Positions 8,311 to 17,809 are shown, numbered from the stretch's first letter. The stretch is 64,000 bases of DNA from Halomonas fontilapidosi (GCF_014192285.1 NZ_JACHXQ010000007.1:141809-205808); one strand, 5' to 3'. Numbers and translations: made by a program. Notes: generated by a model from the sequence alone, not told the origin.

Positions 8311-8332
8311 GACGCCACCTTCGGGTGGCGTC
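8311..8332 (+). terminator. UUCG-capped hairpin downstream of the htpG remnant
   Basis: GACGCCACC (8311-8319), loop TTCG, GGTGGCGTC (8324-8332): a 9-bp perfect stem with a very stable tetraloop. The following GTTGTGTC is only weakly T-rich. It starts 24 bases after the remnant stop, so it may be the original htpG terminator, and could now end transcription of the RraA-like gene. Confidence 0.6.
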
Positions 8333-8567
8333 GTTGTGTCGGGTCCGGCCTCTGGCGAACCGCAGCGGGTACGATGCCGCCCGGGCTGCTGTCATGCACA
8401 AATGTTCTTTCCGGGTATAACAGCGGCTTGTTTCGTGCTGCGATGCAGCAAAAACCTGGGCTCGGGCCTTGTGTCGGGAGGCCGCAAAAGGTAACACTGA
8501 TGAGCTTGATCAAAACCTCACTCTGACAATCAATCGTAACAAACGTTGGCCACATGGGGGATCCATT
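8333..8567 (+). promoter_or_regulatory. Upstream region of pntAB
   Basis: This is the rest of the 390-base gap before pntA. A possible -10 element TATAAC is at 8416-8421 but no good -35 pairs with it. The pntA ribosome-binding site (ATGGGGGAT) is at 8554-8562. The open frame running through this region upstream of the GTG start has no family similarity and is treated as leader. Confidence 0.3.
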
Positions 8568-10139
8568 GTGAAGATAGGCGCACCGAAGGAGAGTGCCCGG
8601 GGGGAAGCGCGCGTCGCGCTGACCCCCGAGAGCGCGAAACAGATCCAGAAGCTGGGGCATGAATGCCTGATCGAGGCCGGGGCCGGGGTGGCTGCGGGCT
8701 TCAACGATGAGGCCTATCGCCAGGCGGGGGTGACCGTCGTCGATGGGGCAGAGGCGCTCTGGCACGAGGCCGAGATGGTCATCAAGGTCCGCGAGCCCTC
8801 CGAGGAGGAGGCCCACCTGCTGCGCGAGGGGCAGACCCTGATTGCCTTCTTCTGGCCGGCCCAGAACGAGGCCATGCTCGAACTGTGCAAGGCCCAGGGT
8901 GCCACCGTGATCGCCATGGATATGGTGCCGCGTATCTCGCGGGCGCAGAAGATGGATGCGCTGTCGTCGATGGCCAACATTGCCGGCTACCGGGCGGTCA
9001 TCGAGGCGGGTAACAACTTCGGACGCTTCTTTACCGGCCAGGTGACGGCCGCGGGCAAGGTGCCGCCGGCCAAGGTGCTGGTGATCGGCGCCGGTGTGGC
9101 GGGGCTCTCCGCCATCGGTACCGCCACCAGCCTGGGTGCGGTGGTGCGCGCCTTCGACGTGCGTCCCGAGGTGGCCGAACAGATCGAGTCGATGGGGGCC
9201 GAATTCCTGTTCCTCGACTTCGACGAGAGCCAGGACGGGTCGGAGAGCGGCGGCTATGCCGCGCCTTCCAGTCCCGAATTCCGTGAGAAGCAGCTCGAGT
9301 GTTTCCGCGAGCAGGCTCCGGACGTCGACATCGTCATCACCACGGCGCTGATTCCCGGCAAGCCGGCGCCCAAGCTGTGGCTGGAGGACATGGTCGAGGC
9401 CATGAAGCCCGGCTCGGTGATTGTCGACCTGGCCGCCGAGAAGGGCGGCAACTGTGACCTGACCAAGCCCGACGAGAAGGTGGTGACCGACAATGGCGTG
9501 ACGGTCGTCGGCTACACCGACTTCCCCTCGCGCATGGCCACCCAGGCCTCGATGCTCTATTCCACCAACGTGCGCCACATGCTCACCGATCTTACGCCCG
9601 AGAAGGACGGCAAGGTCGTGCACAACATGGAAGACGATGTGATCCGCGGCGCCACGGTGACCCACGAGGGCGAGATCACCTTCCCGCCGCCGCCGCCCAA
9701 GGTCAAGGCGATCGGCGCGGCCAAGGCCAAGCCCAAGGAGAAGGAGCCGACGCCGGAGGAGAAGAAGGCCGCGGAGCATGCCGCCTTCAAGGCGCAGACC
9801 AAGCGCCAGGTGACCCTGCTCGCCGTGGGCGGCGCACTGATGCTGTTGCTCGGGCAGGTGGCCCCGGCCTCCTTCATGCAGCACTTCATCGTCTTCGTGT
9901 TGGCCTGCTTCGTCGGCTTCCAGGTGATCTGGGGCGTCAGCCACTCGTTGCACACGCCGCTGATGGCGGTGACCAATGCGATCTCCGGCATCATCATTCT
10001 CGGGGCGATCCTGCAGATCGGTACCGGCAGCGTCGTGGTCGGCGTGCTCGCGGCGATCTCGGTGCTGATTGCGTCCATCAATATCGTGGGTGGCTTCCTG
10101 GTGACACGCCGGATGCTGGCCATGTTCCAGAAATCCTGA
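8568..10139 (+). CDS. pntA: NAD(P) transhydrogenase subunit alpha
   Basis: Proton-translocating transhydrogenase subunit of 523 residues (E. coli 510), fused type: NAD(H)-binding domain I followed by membrane helices. Domain I begins [18 protein letters not shown], with the dinucleotide motif GAGVAG at 174-179. A charged Pro/Lys/Glu linker ([16 protein letters not shown]) leads to four C-terminal transmembrane segments. Start GTG 8568 follows GGGGGAT by about seven bases and begins exactly where the family begins; the longer ATG-led frame at 8469 adds 33 unrelated residues. It is followed 16 bases later by pntB. With PntB it uses the proton gradient to reduce NADP from NADH. Confidence 0.96.
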   Translation: MKIGAPKESARGEARVALTPESAKQIQKLGHECLIEAGAGVAAGFNDEAYRQAGVTVVDGAEALWHEAEMVIKVREPSEEEAHLLREGQTLIAFFWPAQNEAMLELCKAQGATVIAMDMVPRISRAQKMDALSSMANIAGYRAVIEAGNNFGRFFTGQVTAAGKVPPAKVLVIGAGVAGLSAIGTATSLGAVVRAFDVRPEVAEQIESMGAEFLFLDFDESQDGSESGGYAAPSSPEFREKQLECFREQAPDVDIVITTALIPGKPAPKLWLEDMVEAMKPGSVIVDLAAEKGGNCDLTKPDEKVVTDNGVTVVGYTDFPSRMATQASMLYSTNVRHMLTDLTPEKDGKVVHNMEDDVIRGATVTHEGEITFPPPPPKVKAIGAAKAKPKEKEPTPEEKKAAEHAAFKAQTKRQVTLLAVGGALMLLLGQVAPASFMQHFIVFVLACFVGFQVIWGVSHSLHTPLMAVTNAISGIIILGAILQIGTGSVVVGVLAAISVLIASINIVGGFLVTRRMLAMFQKS

Positions 10140-10155
10140 GCGGCGGAGACACGAC

Positions 10156-11598
10156 ATGTTGGGTCAAGGATTCGTATCTGCCGCGGCGATCGCGGCAAGT
10201 GTATTATTCATCCTCTCGCTGGGGGGGCTGAGCAACCAGGAGAAGGCCAAGCGGGCCGTCTGGTACGGCATCGTGGGCATGGCCGTGGCGGTCTTCTTCA
10301 CCGCCTTCGGACCGGGCATTGGCGGCTACTGGTGGATGATCCCGATGATGCTCATCGGGGCAGGCGTGGGTGTCTATGTGGCCGGCAAGGTCGATATGAC
10401 CGAGATGCCCCAGCTGGTCGCCGCGCTGCACAGTTTCGTCGGCCTTGCGGCGGTCTTCGTAGCCTGGAGCGCGGACCTGGAGCGCCGTCGTGTCGCGGCG
10501 GCGCGGGCCATGGATGCCTCCATGGAAGAGTTCTCGGCGTTCGCCGCCCTGGTGGCCGAGAAGACGCCCGCCGAACTGACGTTCCTGCAGGTTGAGGTAG
10601 TGCTGGGCATCTTCATCGGCGCGGTGACCTTCACCGGCTCGGTGATCGCCTTCGGCAAGCTGGCCGGCAAGGTCGACGGCAAGCCCAAGCAGCTGCCCGG
10701 CGGGCATATGCTCAATGCCGGGGCGGCGGCCCTGTCGCTGCTGCTGGCCATCCTCTATCTCAACGGGGCCGGCTTCTGGACCTTGCTGGTACTGGCGGCG
10801 CTGGCCTTCTTCATCGGCTATCACCTGATCATGGGCATCGGCGGTGCCGACATGCCGGTGGTGGTCTCGATGCTTAACAGCTACTCCGGCTGGGCCGCGG
10901 CGGCCATCGGCTTCACGCTCTCCAACGACCTGCTGATCGTCACCGGTGCGCTGGTGGGCTCCTCCGGTGCCATCCTGTCGTACATCATGTGCAAGGCGAT
11001 GAACCGCAACTTCATCAACGTCATCCTCGGCGGCTTTGGCGGCAGCCAGGGCCCCGCGGCGGAGATCGAGGGCGAGCAGGTGGCCATCGATGCCGGCGGT
11101 GTGGCCAGCGCACTCAACGATGCCGACAGCGTGATCATCGTGCCGGGCTACGGCATGGCGGTGGCCCAGGCCCAGAATGCGGTCAGCGAGCTGACGCGCA
11201 AGCTGCGCGCCGCCGGCAAGAACGTGCGCTTCGGCATCCACCCGGTGGCGGGTCGCCTGCCGGGGCACATGAACGTGCTGCTCGCCGAGGCCAAGGTGCC
11301 CTACGATATCGTGCTGGAGATGGACGAGATCAATGACGACTTCCCCACTACCGACGTGGTGATCGTCATCGGCTCCAACGATATCGTCAACCCGGCCGCC
11401 CAGGAGGACCCCAACAGCCCGATTGCCGGCATGCCGGTGCTCAAGGTCTGGGAGTCCAAGCAGGTCTTCGTCTGCAAGCGTGGCCAGGGTACCGGCTACT
11501 CCGGTATCGAGAATCCGCTGTTCTTCAAGGAGAACACGCGGATGTTCTACGGCGATGCTAGGTCGAGCATCGACTCGCTGCTGCACCTGATCGACTGA
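10156..11598 (+). CDS. pntB: NAD(P) transhydrogenase subunit beta
   Basis: A 480-residue inner-membrane subunit (E. coli 462). The N-terminal half carries eight or nine membrane helices (for example [23 protein letters not shown] and [18 protein letters not shown]); the C-terminal half is the NADP(H)-binding domain III with [15 protein letters not shown] (variant Rossmann fingerprint), [20 protein letters not shown] and [12 protein letters not shown], all strong family signatures. The two-gene arrangement matches E. coli pntAB. The product pool is NADPH, plausibly feeding PHA, amino acid and compatible-solute synthesis. Confidence 0.97.
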   Translation: MLGQGFVSAAAIAASVLFILSLGGLSNQEKAKRAVWYGIVGMAVAVFFTAFGPGIGGYWWMIPMMLIGAGVGVYVAGKVDMTEMPQLVAALHSFVGLAAVFVAWSADLERRRVAAARAMDASMEEFSAFAALVAEKTPAELTFLQVEVVLGIFIGAVTFTGSVIAFGKLAGKVDGKPKQLPGGHMLNAGAAALSLLLAILYLNGAGFWTLLVLAALAFFIGYHLIMGIGGADMPVVVSMLNSYSGWAAAAIGFTLSNDLLIVTGALVGSSGAILSYIMCKAMNRNFINVILGGFGGSQGPAAEIEGEQVAIDAGGVASALNDADSVIIVPGYGMAVAQAQNAVSELTRKLRAAGKNVRFGIHPVAGRLPGHMNVLLAEAKVPYDIVLEMDEINDDFPTTDVVIVIGSNDIVNPAAQEDPNSPIAGMPVLKVWESKQVFVCKRGQGTGYSGIENPLFFKENTRMFYGDARSSIDSLLHLID

Positions 11599-11607
11599 CC
11601 CGGTCGC

Positions 11608-11672
11608 GCCCGGGCCGATTGTTGGCCCGGGCCTCTGCCTACCCTGATACGTCCCTTCATGGGGCGTTTTTT
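11608..11672 (+). terminator. Hairpin plus terminator after pntB
   Basis: Two structures follow the pntB stop. First is a perfect 9-bp hairpin, GCCCGGGCC (11608-11616) with GGCCCGGGC (11624-11632), without a T-run. Second is a classic terminator, ACGTCCC (11649-11655), loop TTCAT, GGGGCGT (11661-11667, one G-T pair), running into TTTTTT (11667-11672). The gpsA start follows 42 bases later. Confidence 0.82.
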
Positions 11673-11714
11673 CGTTACACTCTCTCTCATTCATTCACTT
11701 TTTCCGGGGCGACC

Positions 11715-12782
11715 ATGTCAGATCAATCCCTGCGCGTGGCGGTGCTCGGTGGCGGCAGTTTCGGTACTGCCCTGGCCAGCATCGCGGCCGACAACGGCGC
11801 CGAGGTGCGCCAATGGATGCGCGATCCCGAACTGGCCGCACAGATCACTAACGAGCATCGTAACGGCCGCTACCTGCCCGACTACGCCATCAATGCCGCG
11901 GTGGTGGCCTCCACCCAGATGGCCGAGGTCCTCGAGGGCGCAGAGCTGGTGCTGGTGGCCATTCCCTCCAAGGCCTTTCGCGAGGTGGTGCGTCAGGCGC
12001 GGCCCCTCCTCCATGAGGCACAGATCCTGGTCAGTACCACCAAGGGCATCCAGGAGGAGGGCTTCAAGCTGATGAGCCAGATCCTCGAGGAGGAGACCGG
12101 TTTTGCCCATATCGGCGTGATCTCGGGCCCGAATCTGGCCTCGGAGATTGCCGACAAGCAGCTGACCGCCACAGTGATCGCCAGCGACGACCCGCAGACC
12201 CGGACACGCGTGCAGACCGCACTGGGCTGCGACTACTTCCGGGTCTATGCCAGCAACGACCGCTATGGTGTGGAGCTGGGCGGAGCACTGAAGAACATCT
12301 ACGCCATCGCCGCCGGCATGGCAGCGGCGCTGGGCATGGGCGAGAACACCCGCAGCATGCTGATGACCCGCGCGCTGGCTGAGATGAGCCGCTTTGCGGT
12401 GGACCAGGGCGCCAACCCCATGACCTTCCTGGGGCTCGCCGGAGTGGGCGACCTGATCGTCACCTGCTCCTCGGCGCTGTCACGCAACTACCGTGTGGGG
12501 CAGGCGCTGGGCGAGGGCAAGAGCCTGGAAGAGGCCGTCGAGGCCCTGGGCCAGGTTGCCGAGGGGGTCAATACCGTGCGCCTGGTGCGCGACAAGGCCC
12601 ACGAGGACGGTGTCTACATGCCGCTGGCCGAGGGCCTCTACCAGGTGCTGTTCAAGGGCGTGCCGGCCCGGGACATGGCGCGCTTGCTGATGCTCGGTGA
12701 GCAGAGCAGCGACGTGGAGTTCGTGCTGCCCCGTAAGGACGTGCAGCAGGATCGTCGCGAGGGGGGGGAGCCTCATGGCTGA
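11715..12782 (+). CDS. gpsA: Glycerol-3-phosphate dehydrogenase [NAD(P)+]
   Basis: A 355-residue cytosolic enzyme (E. coli 339) reducing dihydroxyacetone phosphate to sn-glycerol-3-phosphate for phospholipid synthesis. N-terminal dinucleotide fold [24 protein letters not shown] and [16 protein letters not shown] in the middle; the catalytic Lys is in [17 protein letters not shown]; the C-terminal helical domain contains [16 protein letters not shown] and [16 protein letters not shown] 11715 is preceded by GGGGCGACC; the frame extends upstream to 11619 only through the terminator. It overlaps sixA by eight bases, so both are probably co-transcribed. Confidence 0.97.
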   Translation: MSDQSLRVAVLGGGSFGTALASIAADNGAEVRQWMRDPELAAQITNEHRNGRYLPDYAINAAVVASTQMAEVLEGAELVLVAIPSKAFREVVRQARPLLHEAQILVSTTKGIQEEGFKLMSQILEEETGFAHIGVISGPNLASEIADKQLTATVIASDDPQTRTRVQTALGCDYFRVYASNDRYGVELGGALKNIYAIAAGMAAALGMGENTRSMLMTRALAEMSRFAVDQGANPMTFLGLAGVGDLIVTCSSALSRNYRVGQALGEGKSLEEAVEALGQVAEGVNTVRLVRDKAHEDGVYMPLAEGLYQVLFKGVPARDMARLLMLGEQSSDVEFVLPRKDVQQDRREGGEPHG

Positions 12783-13260
12783 ACGGCTGCTGATCATGCG
12801 ACATGGCGAGGCCGGCCAGGGGATGCCTGATGCCGCCCGGACCCTCACGGCGCGGGGCGAGCAGGAGGCGGCCCGCATGGGGCGCTGGCTTGCCGAGCGA
12901 CGTGACCTGGATCTCACGCATCTGCGCCTGTTGGCCAGCCCCTATGTGCGGGCACGGCAGACGGCGGTGCGCATCGCCGAGCCACTGGGCGTGGAAATCG
13001 AGCCCCTGCCGCTGATTACCCCCGACGATCCTCCCGAGGCGGTGGTCGAGTGGCTGCTCGGCGAGGCCAATGGCCGGCCCATGATGCTGGTCAGCCACAT
13101 GCCGCTGGTCGCAGCGCTGACCGGTCTGCTGGTGGAAGGGCGCGGCGATCGCGGCCCCGGCTTCCCAACGGCCGCCTTGGCCGAACTCGACGCCGAGGTG
13201 TGGGCAGCGGGCTGCGCTCGGCTGCACGGGCTCATCAGTCCGGCTGATGAGCTTAGATAA
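12775..13260 (+). CDS. sixA: Phosphohistidine phosphatase SixA
   Basis: 161 residues, the same length as E. coli SixA. Histidine-phosphatase core: LLIMRHGEA with the nucleophilic His near residue 10, [13 protein letters not shown] (second Arg), and LVSHMPLV with the second catalytic His. SixA removes phosphate from His residues of phosphotransfer proteins; the established E. coli target is the nitrogen-related PTS protein NPr. The start overlaps the end of gpsA, with GGGGGGGAG just upstream of ATG 12775. Its stop overlaps the convergent AEC permease gene by eight bases. Confidence 0.9.
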   Translation: MAERLLIMRHGEAGQGMPDAARTLTARGEQEAARMGRWLAERRDLDLTHLRLLASPYVRARQTAVRIAEPLGVEIEPLPLITPDDPPEAVVEWLLGEANGRPMMLVSHMPLVAALTGLLVEGRGDRGPGFPTAALAELDAEVWAAGCARLHGLISPADELR

Positions 13261-14200
13261 GCCCGGCTGCCCTGAGACCGAAGACGCCCAGGGTGATCGT
13301 CAGGCTGGCCATCAGCGTGGTCAGGGCGACGATGTTGGCGGTGAGGGCGGCATTGCCGCCCATCGCCTTGGCCATCACGAAGGCCGCGGCAGCGGTGGGG
13401 CTGGCAAAGAACAGGAACATCACGCCGAGTTCGCGGCCCTCGAAGCCGACCAGCCAGGCGGTGCCGGTGGCCAGGGCCGGCAGGATGACCATTTTCATCA
13501 GGCTGGCGCTGATCGCCAGCCGTCCCGAGTCGCGAATCTCGCCCAGCGACAGGGTGGCGCCGATGCAGATCAGCGCCAACGGCAGGGTCAGCGAGGCGAA
13601 GTAGTCACCTGAGGTCATCAGCCAGCTGGGCAGGGGCAACCCCACAGCGGCGACGGGCACGGCGGCGACCACGGCGAGGATCAGCGGGTTGGTGGCGATA
13701 TGCCCGAGCATGCTGCGCCAGTCAGTGTGCTGGCCCTCCTGGTAGCTGGCCAGGGCGATCACCGAGAAGGCATTGTAGGTGAGGATCACCACCCCCAGCA
13801 GCAGGCCACCGGCGGAGAGCCCATAGTCGCCGTACATGCCGGCGGCGAGCGCCAGGCCGACGATGCCGCAGTTGCCGCGAAAGGCGCCCTGGACATAGAC
13901 ACCGCGCTCCTCGCGGGGCACCCGCAGGATCGCCCAGCCCCAGCTGAACAGGAAAGTGGCCAGCGTCGCTAGGGCAAAGGTGGCGAGAAGGGCTGGATTC
14001 AGGGTGGCAGCAAGGTCGGCACGGATGATGCTAAGAAAGATCAGCGTCGGCAGGGTGGCCTTGAAGACCAGCAGCGAGGCGGTGGCGACGAAGGCCCGGT
14101 CGATCCAGCCGGCGCGCTTCAGGCCAAGGCCGATGAACACCATGGCGAAGACCGGCAGGGTGGTCTCCAGGGTCTGCAGGAAGAGGGCGGAGAGCTCCAT
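13253..14200 (-). CDS. AEC (auxin efflux carrier) family permease
   Basis: A 315-residue inner-membrane protein with about ten hydrophobic segments arranged as two five-helix repeats, typical of AEC/malonate-transporter proteins. The first half holds KATLPTLIFLSII and the mid-helix GAFRGNCGIVGLALAAGMYG, a conserved NCG element; the second holds LPLALICIGATLSLGEI and a final FFASPTAAAAFVMAKAMGG. Bacterial members export or import organic acids; no specific substrate is implied here. Start 14200 lies 12 bases after a small membrane ORF on the same strand, suggesting one transcript. Confidence 0.9.
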   Translation of the reverse strand: MELSALFLQTLETTLPVFAMVFIGLGLKRAGWIDRAFVATASLLVFKATLPTLIFLSIIRADLAATLNPALLATFALATLATFLFSWGWAILRVPREERGVYVQGAFRGNCGIVGLALAAGMYGDYGLSAGGLLLGVVILTYNAFSVIALASYQEGQHTDWRSMLGHIATNPLILAVVAAVPVAAVGLPLPSWLMTSGDYFASLTLPLALICIGATLSLGEIRDSGRLAISASLMKMVILPALATGTAWLVGFEGRELGVMFLFFASPTAAAAFVMAKAMGGNAALTANIVALTTLMASLTITLGVFGLRAAGLI

Positions 14201-14212
14201 GGGCGGCCTGAC

Positions 14213-14317
14213 CTAACGCGCCAGCCAGAAGCCGACGAGTATGGCCGCCACGACGGTCACCAGGAACACGCGGTTGCGGGTTCGCGTATCACGCACGGGC
14301 TTGCGAGGGTCTGCCAT
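14213..14317 (-). CDS. Small single-span membrane protein, 34 residues (unknown)
   Basis: A short ORF starting MADPRKPVRDTRTRN: a positively charged N-terminus (six Arg/Lys in 16 residues), then a single hydrophobic helix VFLVTVVAAILVGFWL ending in Ala-Arg. GGAG lies about eight bases upstream of the ATG (cat at 14315-14317 on the plus strand), a good ribosome-binding site. The topology predicts an N-in single-pass inner-membrane protein. It is placed 12 bases before the AEC permease gene and is probably co-transcribed. I do not recognise a family. The case for coding rests on the RBS, start, charge/hydrophobic design and position. Confidence 0.6.
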   Translation of the reverse strand: MADPRKPVRDTRTRNRVFLVTVVAAILVGFWLAR

Positions 14318-14440
14318 GAGGAGCTCCGGTTGGTTGGCTTGCCGCCGACGGGCGACTTGGCGGATCATGGTAATCCCGTTAGCCTGCTATCGCCAGAAGG
14401 GTGCCGGCTGGGCGCCCGCCAGCCGCAAGAGTCCAAGAGC

Positions 14441-15250
14441 ATGACCGACCACGCCTCACGCATTCCTCTCGTCTTTGCCCACGCCAACGGCTTTCCGGGG
14501 CACAGCTACCGTAGCTTCCTGGCGCCGCTGGCCGAGCATTTCGATGTTCACCCGCTGGACCGTCTGGGCCATCATCCTGACTTTCCCGTCGGGCACAACT
14601 GGCTGGCGCTGCGCGATGAGCTACTCGAACACCTGGCCCGCTTCCCGGAGCCAGTGGTCGGCGTCGGCCACTCGATGGGCGGTGTGCTGATGGCCATGGC
14701 CGCTGAGCACTCACCCGACTACTTTCGTTGTGTGGTGATGCTCGACCCGCCGCTGATGCTGGGCCTGGACGCCCAGTTCATGAAGCTGGCCAAGCGCCTG
14801 GGCCTGGCCGACCGGGTGACCCCGGCAGGCAGAAGCCTGGGGCGTCGCGACAGCTGGCCCGATCGCCAGGCCATGGTCCACTACCTGCGCCGACGGGGGC
14901 TCTTTCGGCGCTTCACCGAGGCCGCCCTGCACGACTACGTGGATGGTGGCACCCGTGAGCTGGATGACGGGAGTGTGGTACTGCTCTATGACCCCGACAT
15001 CGAGGTGCAGATCTTTCGCCACCTGCCGGATCACCTGGGGGAGTTGCCCGGCCGGGTCAGGGTGCCTCTGGGGGTGCTGGCCGGTGACGAGTCCGACCTG
15101 CTCACCCGGCGCCGACGTCGCCGTCTGACGCAGCGCGGCGTGAGCCTGGCAGAGGTTCCGGGCGGGCACATGTTCCCCATGGAGTATCCCGACCAGGCCC
15201 GCTCGGCCCTGCTGGCCATGCTCGACGGCCTGCTGGAGCGCCCGGCATGA
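14441..15250 (+). CDS. Alpha/beta hydrolase
   Basis: A 269-residue alpha/beta-hydrolase fold enzyme. Nucleophile elbow GVGHSMGG with Ser78; oxyanion-hole region FAHANGFPG near residue 12-20; acid candidate in LAGDESDLL; catalytic His in PGGHMFPMEYP near the C-terminus. A lid region (120-190) is rich in Arg and aromatics. Substrate unknown; family members hydrolyse esters, thioesters or epoxides. The ATG at 14441 has only a weak upstream AAGAG; the frame extends to 14330 without similarity. Its stop overlaps the ATG of the next hydrolase (ATGA, 15247-15250), so the two are translationally coupled. Confidence 0.85.
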   Translation: MTDHASRIPLVFAHANGFPGHSYRSFLAPLAEHFDVHPLDRLGHHPDFPVGHNWLALRDELLEHLARFPEPVVGVGHSMGGVLMAMAAEHSPDYFRCVVMLDPPLMLGLDAQFMKLAKRLGLADRVTPAGRSLGRRDSWPDRQAMVHYLRRRGLFRRFTEAALHDYVDGGTRELDDGSVVLLYDPDIEVQIFRHLPDHLGELPGRVRVPLGVLAGDESDLLTRRRRRRLTQRGVSLAEVPGGHMFPMEYPDQARSALLAMLDGLLERPA

Positions 15251-16104
15251 CGGAGCCTCGCTCCCTCCAGCTGGCCGCCGGGCGCCTGGCCGCACTGGTC
15301 TGGGGCGATGATCAGGCGCCTACCTGGCTGGCACTCCACGGCTGGCTGGACAATGCCGCCAGCTTTTCTCGCCTCGCTCCTCGGCTGGTCGACGCCCTCG
15401 GCATCCGGGTGGTGGCCATCGACTTTGCCGGCCATGGCCTGTCTCGTCATCGTCACGGCGACTATGCGCTGTGGGACTACTGTCACGACATCCTCGACGC
15501 CTGCGACGCGCTGGACATTTCGCGGGTGCCCTTGCTGGCCCACTCCATGGGGGCCGGAGTGGCCTGTCTGACGGCCGCCGCCCTGCCGGAGCGGGTCGAG
15601 AGGCTGGTGCTGCTCGACGGCCTGGGGGCCCTGACGACCGAGACCGACAAGGCACCCGAACAGTTGCGCAAGGGCCTGCTCGCCGATCGACGTCCTGTCT
15701 CGCGAGCACCGCGCTACCCTGATAGTGAGGCCGCAGTGGCGGCACGGGTCGCCGGCGGGGCGACGCCCATCGATGCCGAGACAGCGCGTCCGGTGGTGTC
15801 ACGCAACCTGGAGGCACTGCCCGATGGCCATGTGCGGTTGCGTACCGATGCCCGCCTGTTGCGCCCCTCGCTGGTGCGGTTCGCTCCCGAGCAGGTGGTG
15901 GCCATGCTGACGGCGCTGCGGTGTCCGATACTGCTGGTGGAGGGAGAAACCGGCATTCTCGGTGAGCGGCCGCGGGCGCGCCAGGCCCGGGCAGCGGTGA
16001 CGCAGCTGACCCGCCGCGTGCTGCCGGGCGGCCATCACCTGCACCTTGAGCCGTCGGCCGTCGCTGAGGTCGCCGAGGCCATCGTTGATTGGCATGACCA
16101 TTGA
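15247..16104 (+). CDS. Alpha/beta hydrolase
   Basis: A second, distinct alpha/beta-hydrolase, 285 residues. LALHGWLDNAASF (HG oxyanion element at 31-32), IDFAGHGLSRH, nucleophile elbow LLAHSMGAG with Ser100, and the His in LPGGHHLHLEP near the C-terminus. The HGWLDNA pattern is common in serine-hydrolase-like proteins near YbfF/MhpC types. Substrate unknown. It is coupled to the preceding hydrolase and followed 27 bases later by the patatin gene, so the three probably form a lipid- or ester-hydrolysing transcription unit. Confidence 0.85.
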   Translation: MTEPRSLQLAAGRLAALVWGDDQAPTWLALHGWLDNAASFSRLAPRLVDALGIRVVAIDFAGHGLSRHRHGDYALWDYCHDILDACDALDISRVPLLAHSMGAGVACLTAAALPERVERLVLLDGLGALTTETDKAPEQLRKGLLADRRPVSRAPRYPDSEAAVAARVAGGATPIDAETARPVVSRNLEALPDGHVRLRTDARLLRPSLVRFAPEQVVAMLTALRCPILLVEGETGILGERPRARQARAAVTQLTRRVLPGGHHLHLEPSAVAEVAEAIVDWHDH

Positions 16105-16131
16105 CGCTTAGATGAGAGAGGGAGGCGCGGG

Positions 16132-17214
16132 ATGAGCCAGCAGCAGGAACCCGATCATTCACGGGACAAGAGTGTGTCGTTGGTGCTGGGCAGCGGAGGC
16201 GCCCGTGGCTACGCCCATATCGGGGTCATCGAGGAGCTCGAGGCGCGCAGCTACAAGGTGGTGGCGATCTCCGGCTGTTCCATGGGGGCCTTGGTGGGCG
16301 GCGTCTACGCGGCGGGGAAGCTGGCCGCCTATCGCGACTGGGTCTGTCGGCTGGACTACGTCGACGTGCTCAGGCTGGTCGATGTCACCTGGAGCCCCAT
16401 GGGCGCGATGCGCGCCAACAAGATCATGGGCAAGCTCGAGAGCCTGATCGGCGATACCCGCATCGAGGACCTGACGATTCCCGTGACCACGGTGGCGACC
16501 GACATGACCCGTCAGCGCGAGGTGTGGTTCCAGAGCGGCTCGCTGCTCGAGGCGATCCGTGCCTCCATCGCCGTGCCCGGGGTGATCACCCCGGTCCATC
16601 GCGGCGACCAGGTGCTGGTGGATGGCGGGCTGCTCAATCCGTTGCCCATCATTCCCACGGTGTCGGCACAGGCCGACTTCGTGCTGGCGGTCAACGTGAC
16701 CGCGCATAGCCCGCGCCCGGTGAGCCTGGAGGAGTTGCTGCCCCCCGAGGAGGTGGCCGAAGAGCAGGCGCGCGAGCAGTCCCGGGACGCCGATGGCGTC
16801 GACTTCGCCAGCTGGATCCATGGGGTCCGTGGGGCGGCCCGACGGCTGATCGATGGCCTGGGCAACAGCGATGCCGACACCCAGAGGGGCAACAGCGAGG
16901 AGGAGGCGCTGGAGCGTGACCGCCGCGAGTGGGGGCGCCTGGATATGGTGCTGGCTTCCTTCGACATCACGCAGGCGGCCCTGGCCAAATACAAGGTGGC
17001 AGGGTACCCGCCGGACGTGTTGATCGAGGTGCCCAAGACGGTGTGCGGTGCCTACGAGTTTTACCGTGCCGAAGCGCTGATCAGCCTCGGCAGGCATCTG
17101 GCCGTGGAGGCCCTGGACCGCTTCGAGGGGCGCACCCACCCGGGCTGGGGCAGCTCTTCCATCGTCGTGGAGGCGCCGACCCAGCAAGGCCAGCAAGGCG
17201 AGGACGTGTCCTGA
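16132..17214 (+). CDS. Patatin-like phospholipase family protein (RssA-like)
   Basis: A 360-residue patatin-domain protein. The Gly-rich oxyanion loop GSGGARGYAHIG starts near residue 20, the nucleophile elbow GCSMG has Ser50, and the dyad Asp is in VDGGLLNPLP (Asp164), all complete. This is the Ser-Asp dyad of lipid acyl hydrolases. After the catalytic domain (to about 210) comes a charged region rich in Glu/Gln/Arg and a C-terminal segment ending in IVVEAPTQQ. GGGAGGCGCGGG precedes the ATG. Related to E. coli RssA/YchK-type proteins, whose substrates are uncertain. Confidence 0.88.
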   Translation: MSQQQEPDHSRDKSVSLVLGSGGARGYAHIGVIEELEARSYKVVAISGCSMGALVGGVYAAGKLAAYRDWVCRLDYVDVLRLVDVTWSPMGAMRANKIMGKLESLIGDTRIEDLTIPVTTVATDMTRQREVWFQSGSLLEAIRASIAVPGVITPVHRGDQVLVDGGLLNPLPIIPTVSAQADFVLAVNVTAHSPRPVSLEELLPPEEVAEEQAREQSRDADGVDFASWIHGVRGAARRLIDGLGNSDADTQRGNSEEEALERDRREWGRLDMVLASFDITQAALAKYKVAGYPPDVLIEVPKTVCGAYEFYRAEALISLGRHLAVEALDRFEGRTHPGWGSSSIVVEAPTQQGQQGEDVS

Positions 17215-17230
17215 CCTGACCTGACCGGTG

Positions 17231-17809
17231 TCAGGCGTGGCTGCCCCGGCGCTTGAGCAATACGTAGACCGCCCCAGTACCGCCGTCGATCGTAGTCGCC
17301 GAGCAGAAGGCCAGTACGCTGGGCCATTCCCGCAGCCAGGCATTCACGTGGCTCTTTATCACCGGATAGTCGCTGGTCGTGCCCCACGCCTTGCCGTGCA
17401 CGACCAGTACGCAGCGTCGTCGCAGGGCCGTGGCGTCGCGCAGGAAAGCCTCCAGCTCCGAGCGGGCTTCCTCGAGGGTATGGCCATGCAGGTCGAGCCC
17501 TTCCTCCCAGCCGATGCGGCCGCGCTTGAGCTGCTGACGGGTGCGCCAGGGCAGGTCGGGCAGCGCGAAGTCGAGAAACTCGGAAGGCCTCACCGGCTCG
17601 ACCCGGCCGTCCGATGTGCGACCGCTGGCCGCGAGATCGTCACTGGCCGACGTTGCCGCGGCCCGACGCTCGGCCGCGGCGAGGTCACGGCGGCGCCTGC
17701 GACCGGGGTCGGCCCGGTTGCGGGCGATCGGGCGCACGCCGGCCTCGCGCAGGGCCTGGCGAAAGGCGCTGATCTCGTCCTCGTCCGGTGGCTGGCGATC
17801 TCGACTCAT
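17231..17809 (-). CDS. Smr-domain endonuclease family protein
   Basis: 192 residues: a basic, low-complexity N-terminal region (to about 95, rich in Arg/Ala) and a C-terminal Smr domain with LDLHGHTLEEA (the DLHG motif), VLVVHGKAWG and DGGTGAVYVLLKRR. Smr proteins cleave mRNA; E. coli SmrB does so at collided ribosomes. The position, divergent from prmB-aroC, matches the smrB locus, but the HGKA and GG(T)GAVYV segments are closer to the YdaL/SmrA version, so I give no symbol. A small CCTGAC/GTCAGG hairpin (17220-17235) covers its stop. Confidence 0.88.
   Translation of the reverse strand: MSRDRQPPDEDEISAFRQALREAGVRPIARNRADPGRRRRRDLAAAERRAAATSASDDLAASGRTSDGRVEPVRPSEFLDFALPDLPWRTRQQLKRGRIGWEEGLDLHGHTLEEARSELEAFLRDATALRRRCVLVVHGKAWGTTSDYPVIKSHVNAWLREWPSVLAFCSATTIDGGTGAVYVLLKRRGSHA

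Noticed and set aside
8469..8567. 33-residue N-terminal extension of pntA from ATG 8469
   Set aside because: No similarity to PntA; GTG 8568 has a good RBS and starts at the conserved IGAPKES.
8265..10157. Minus-strand open frame of 630 codons opposite pntA, and a 496-codon one opposite pntB (10204-11694)
   Set aside because: Antisense to clearly identified pntA/pntB; composition dominated by Gly, His, Arg, Asp and Leu with no fold signature.
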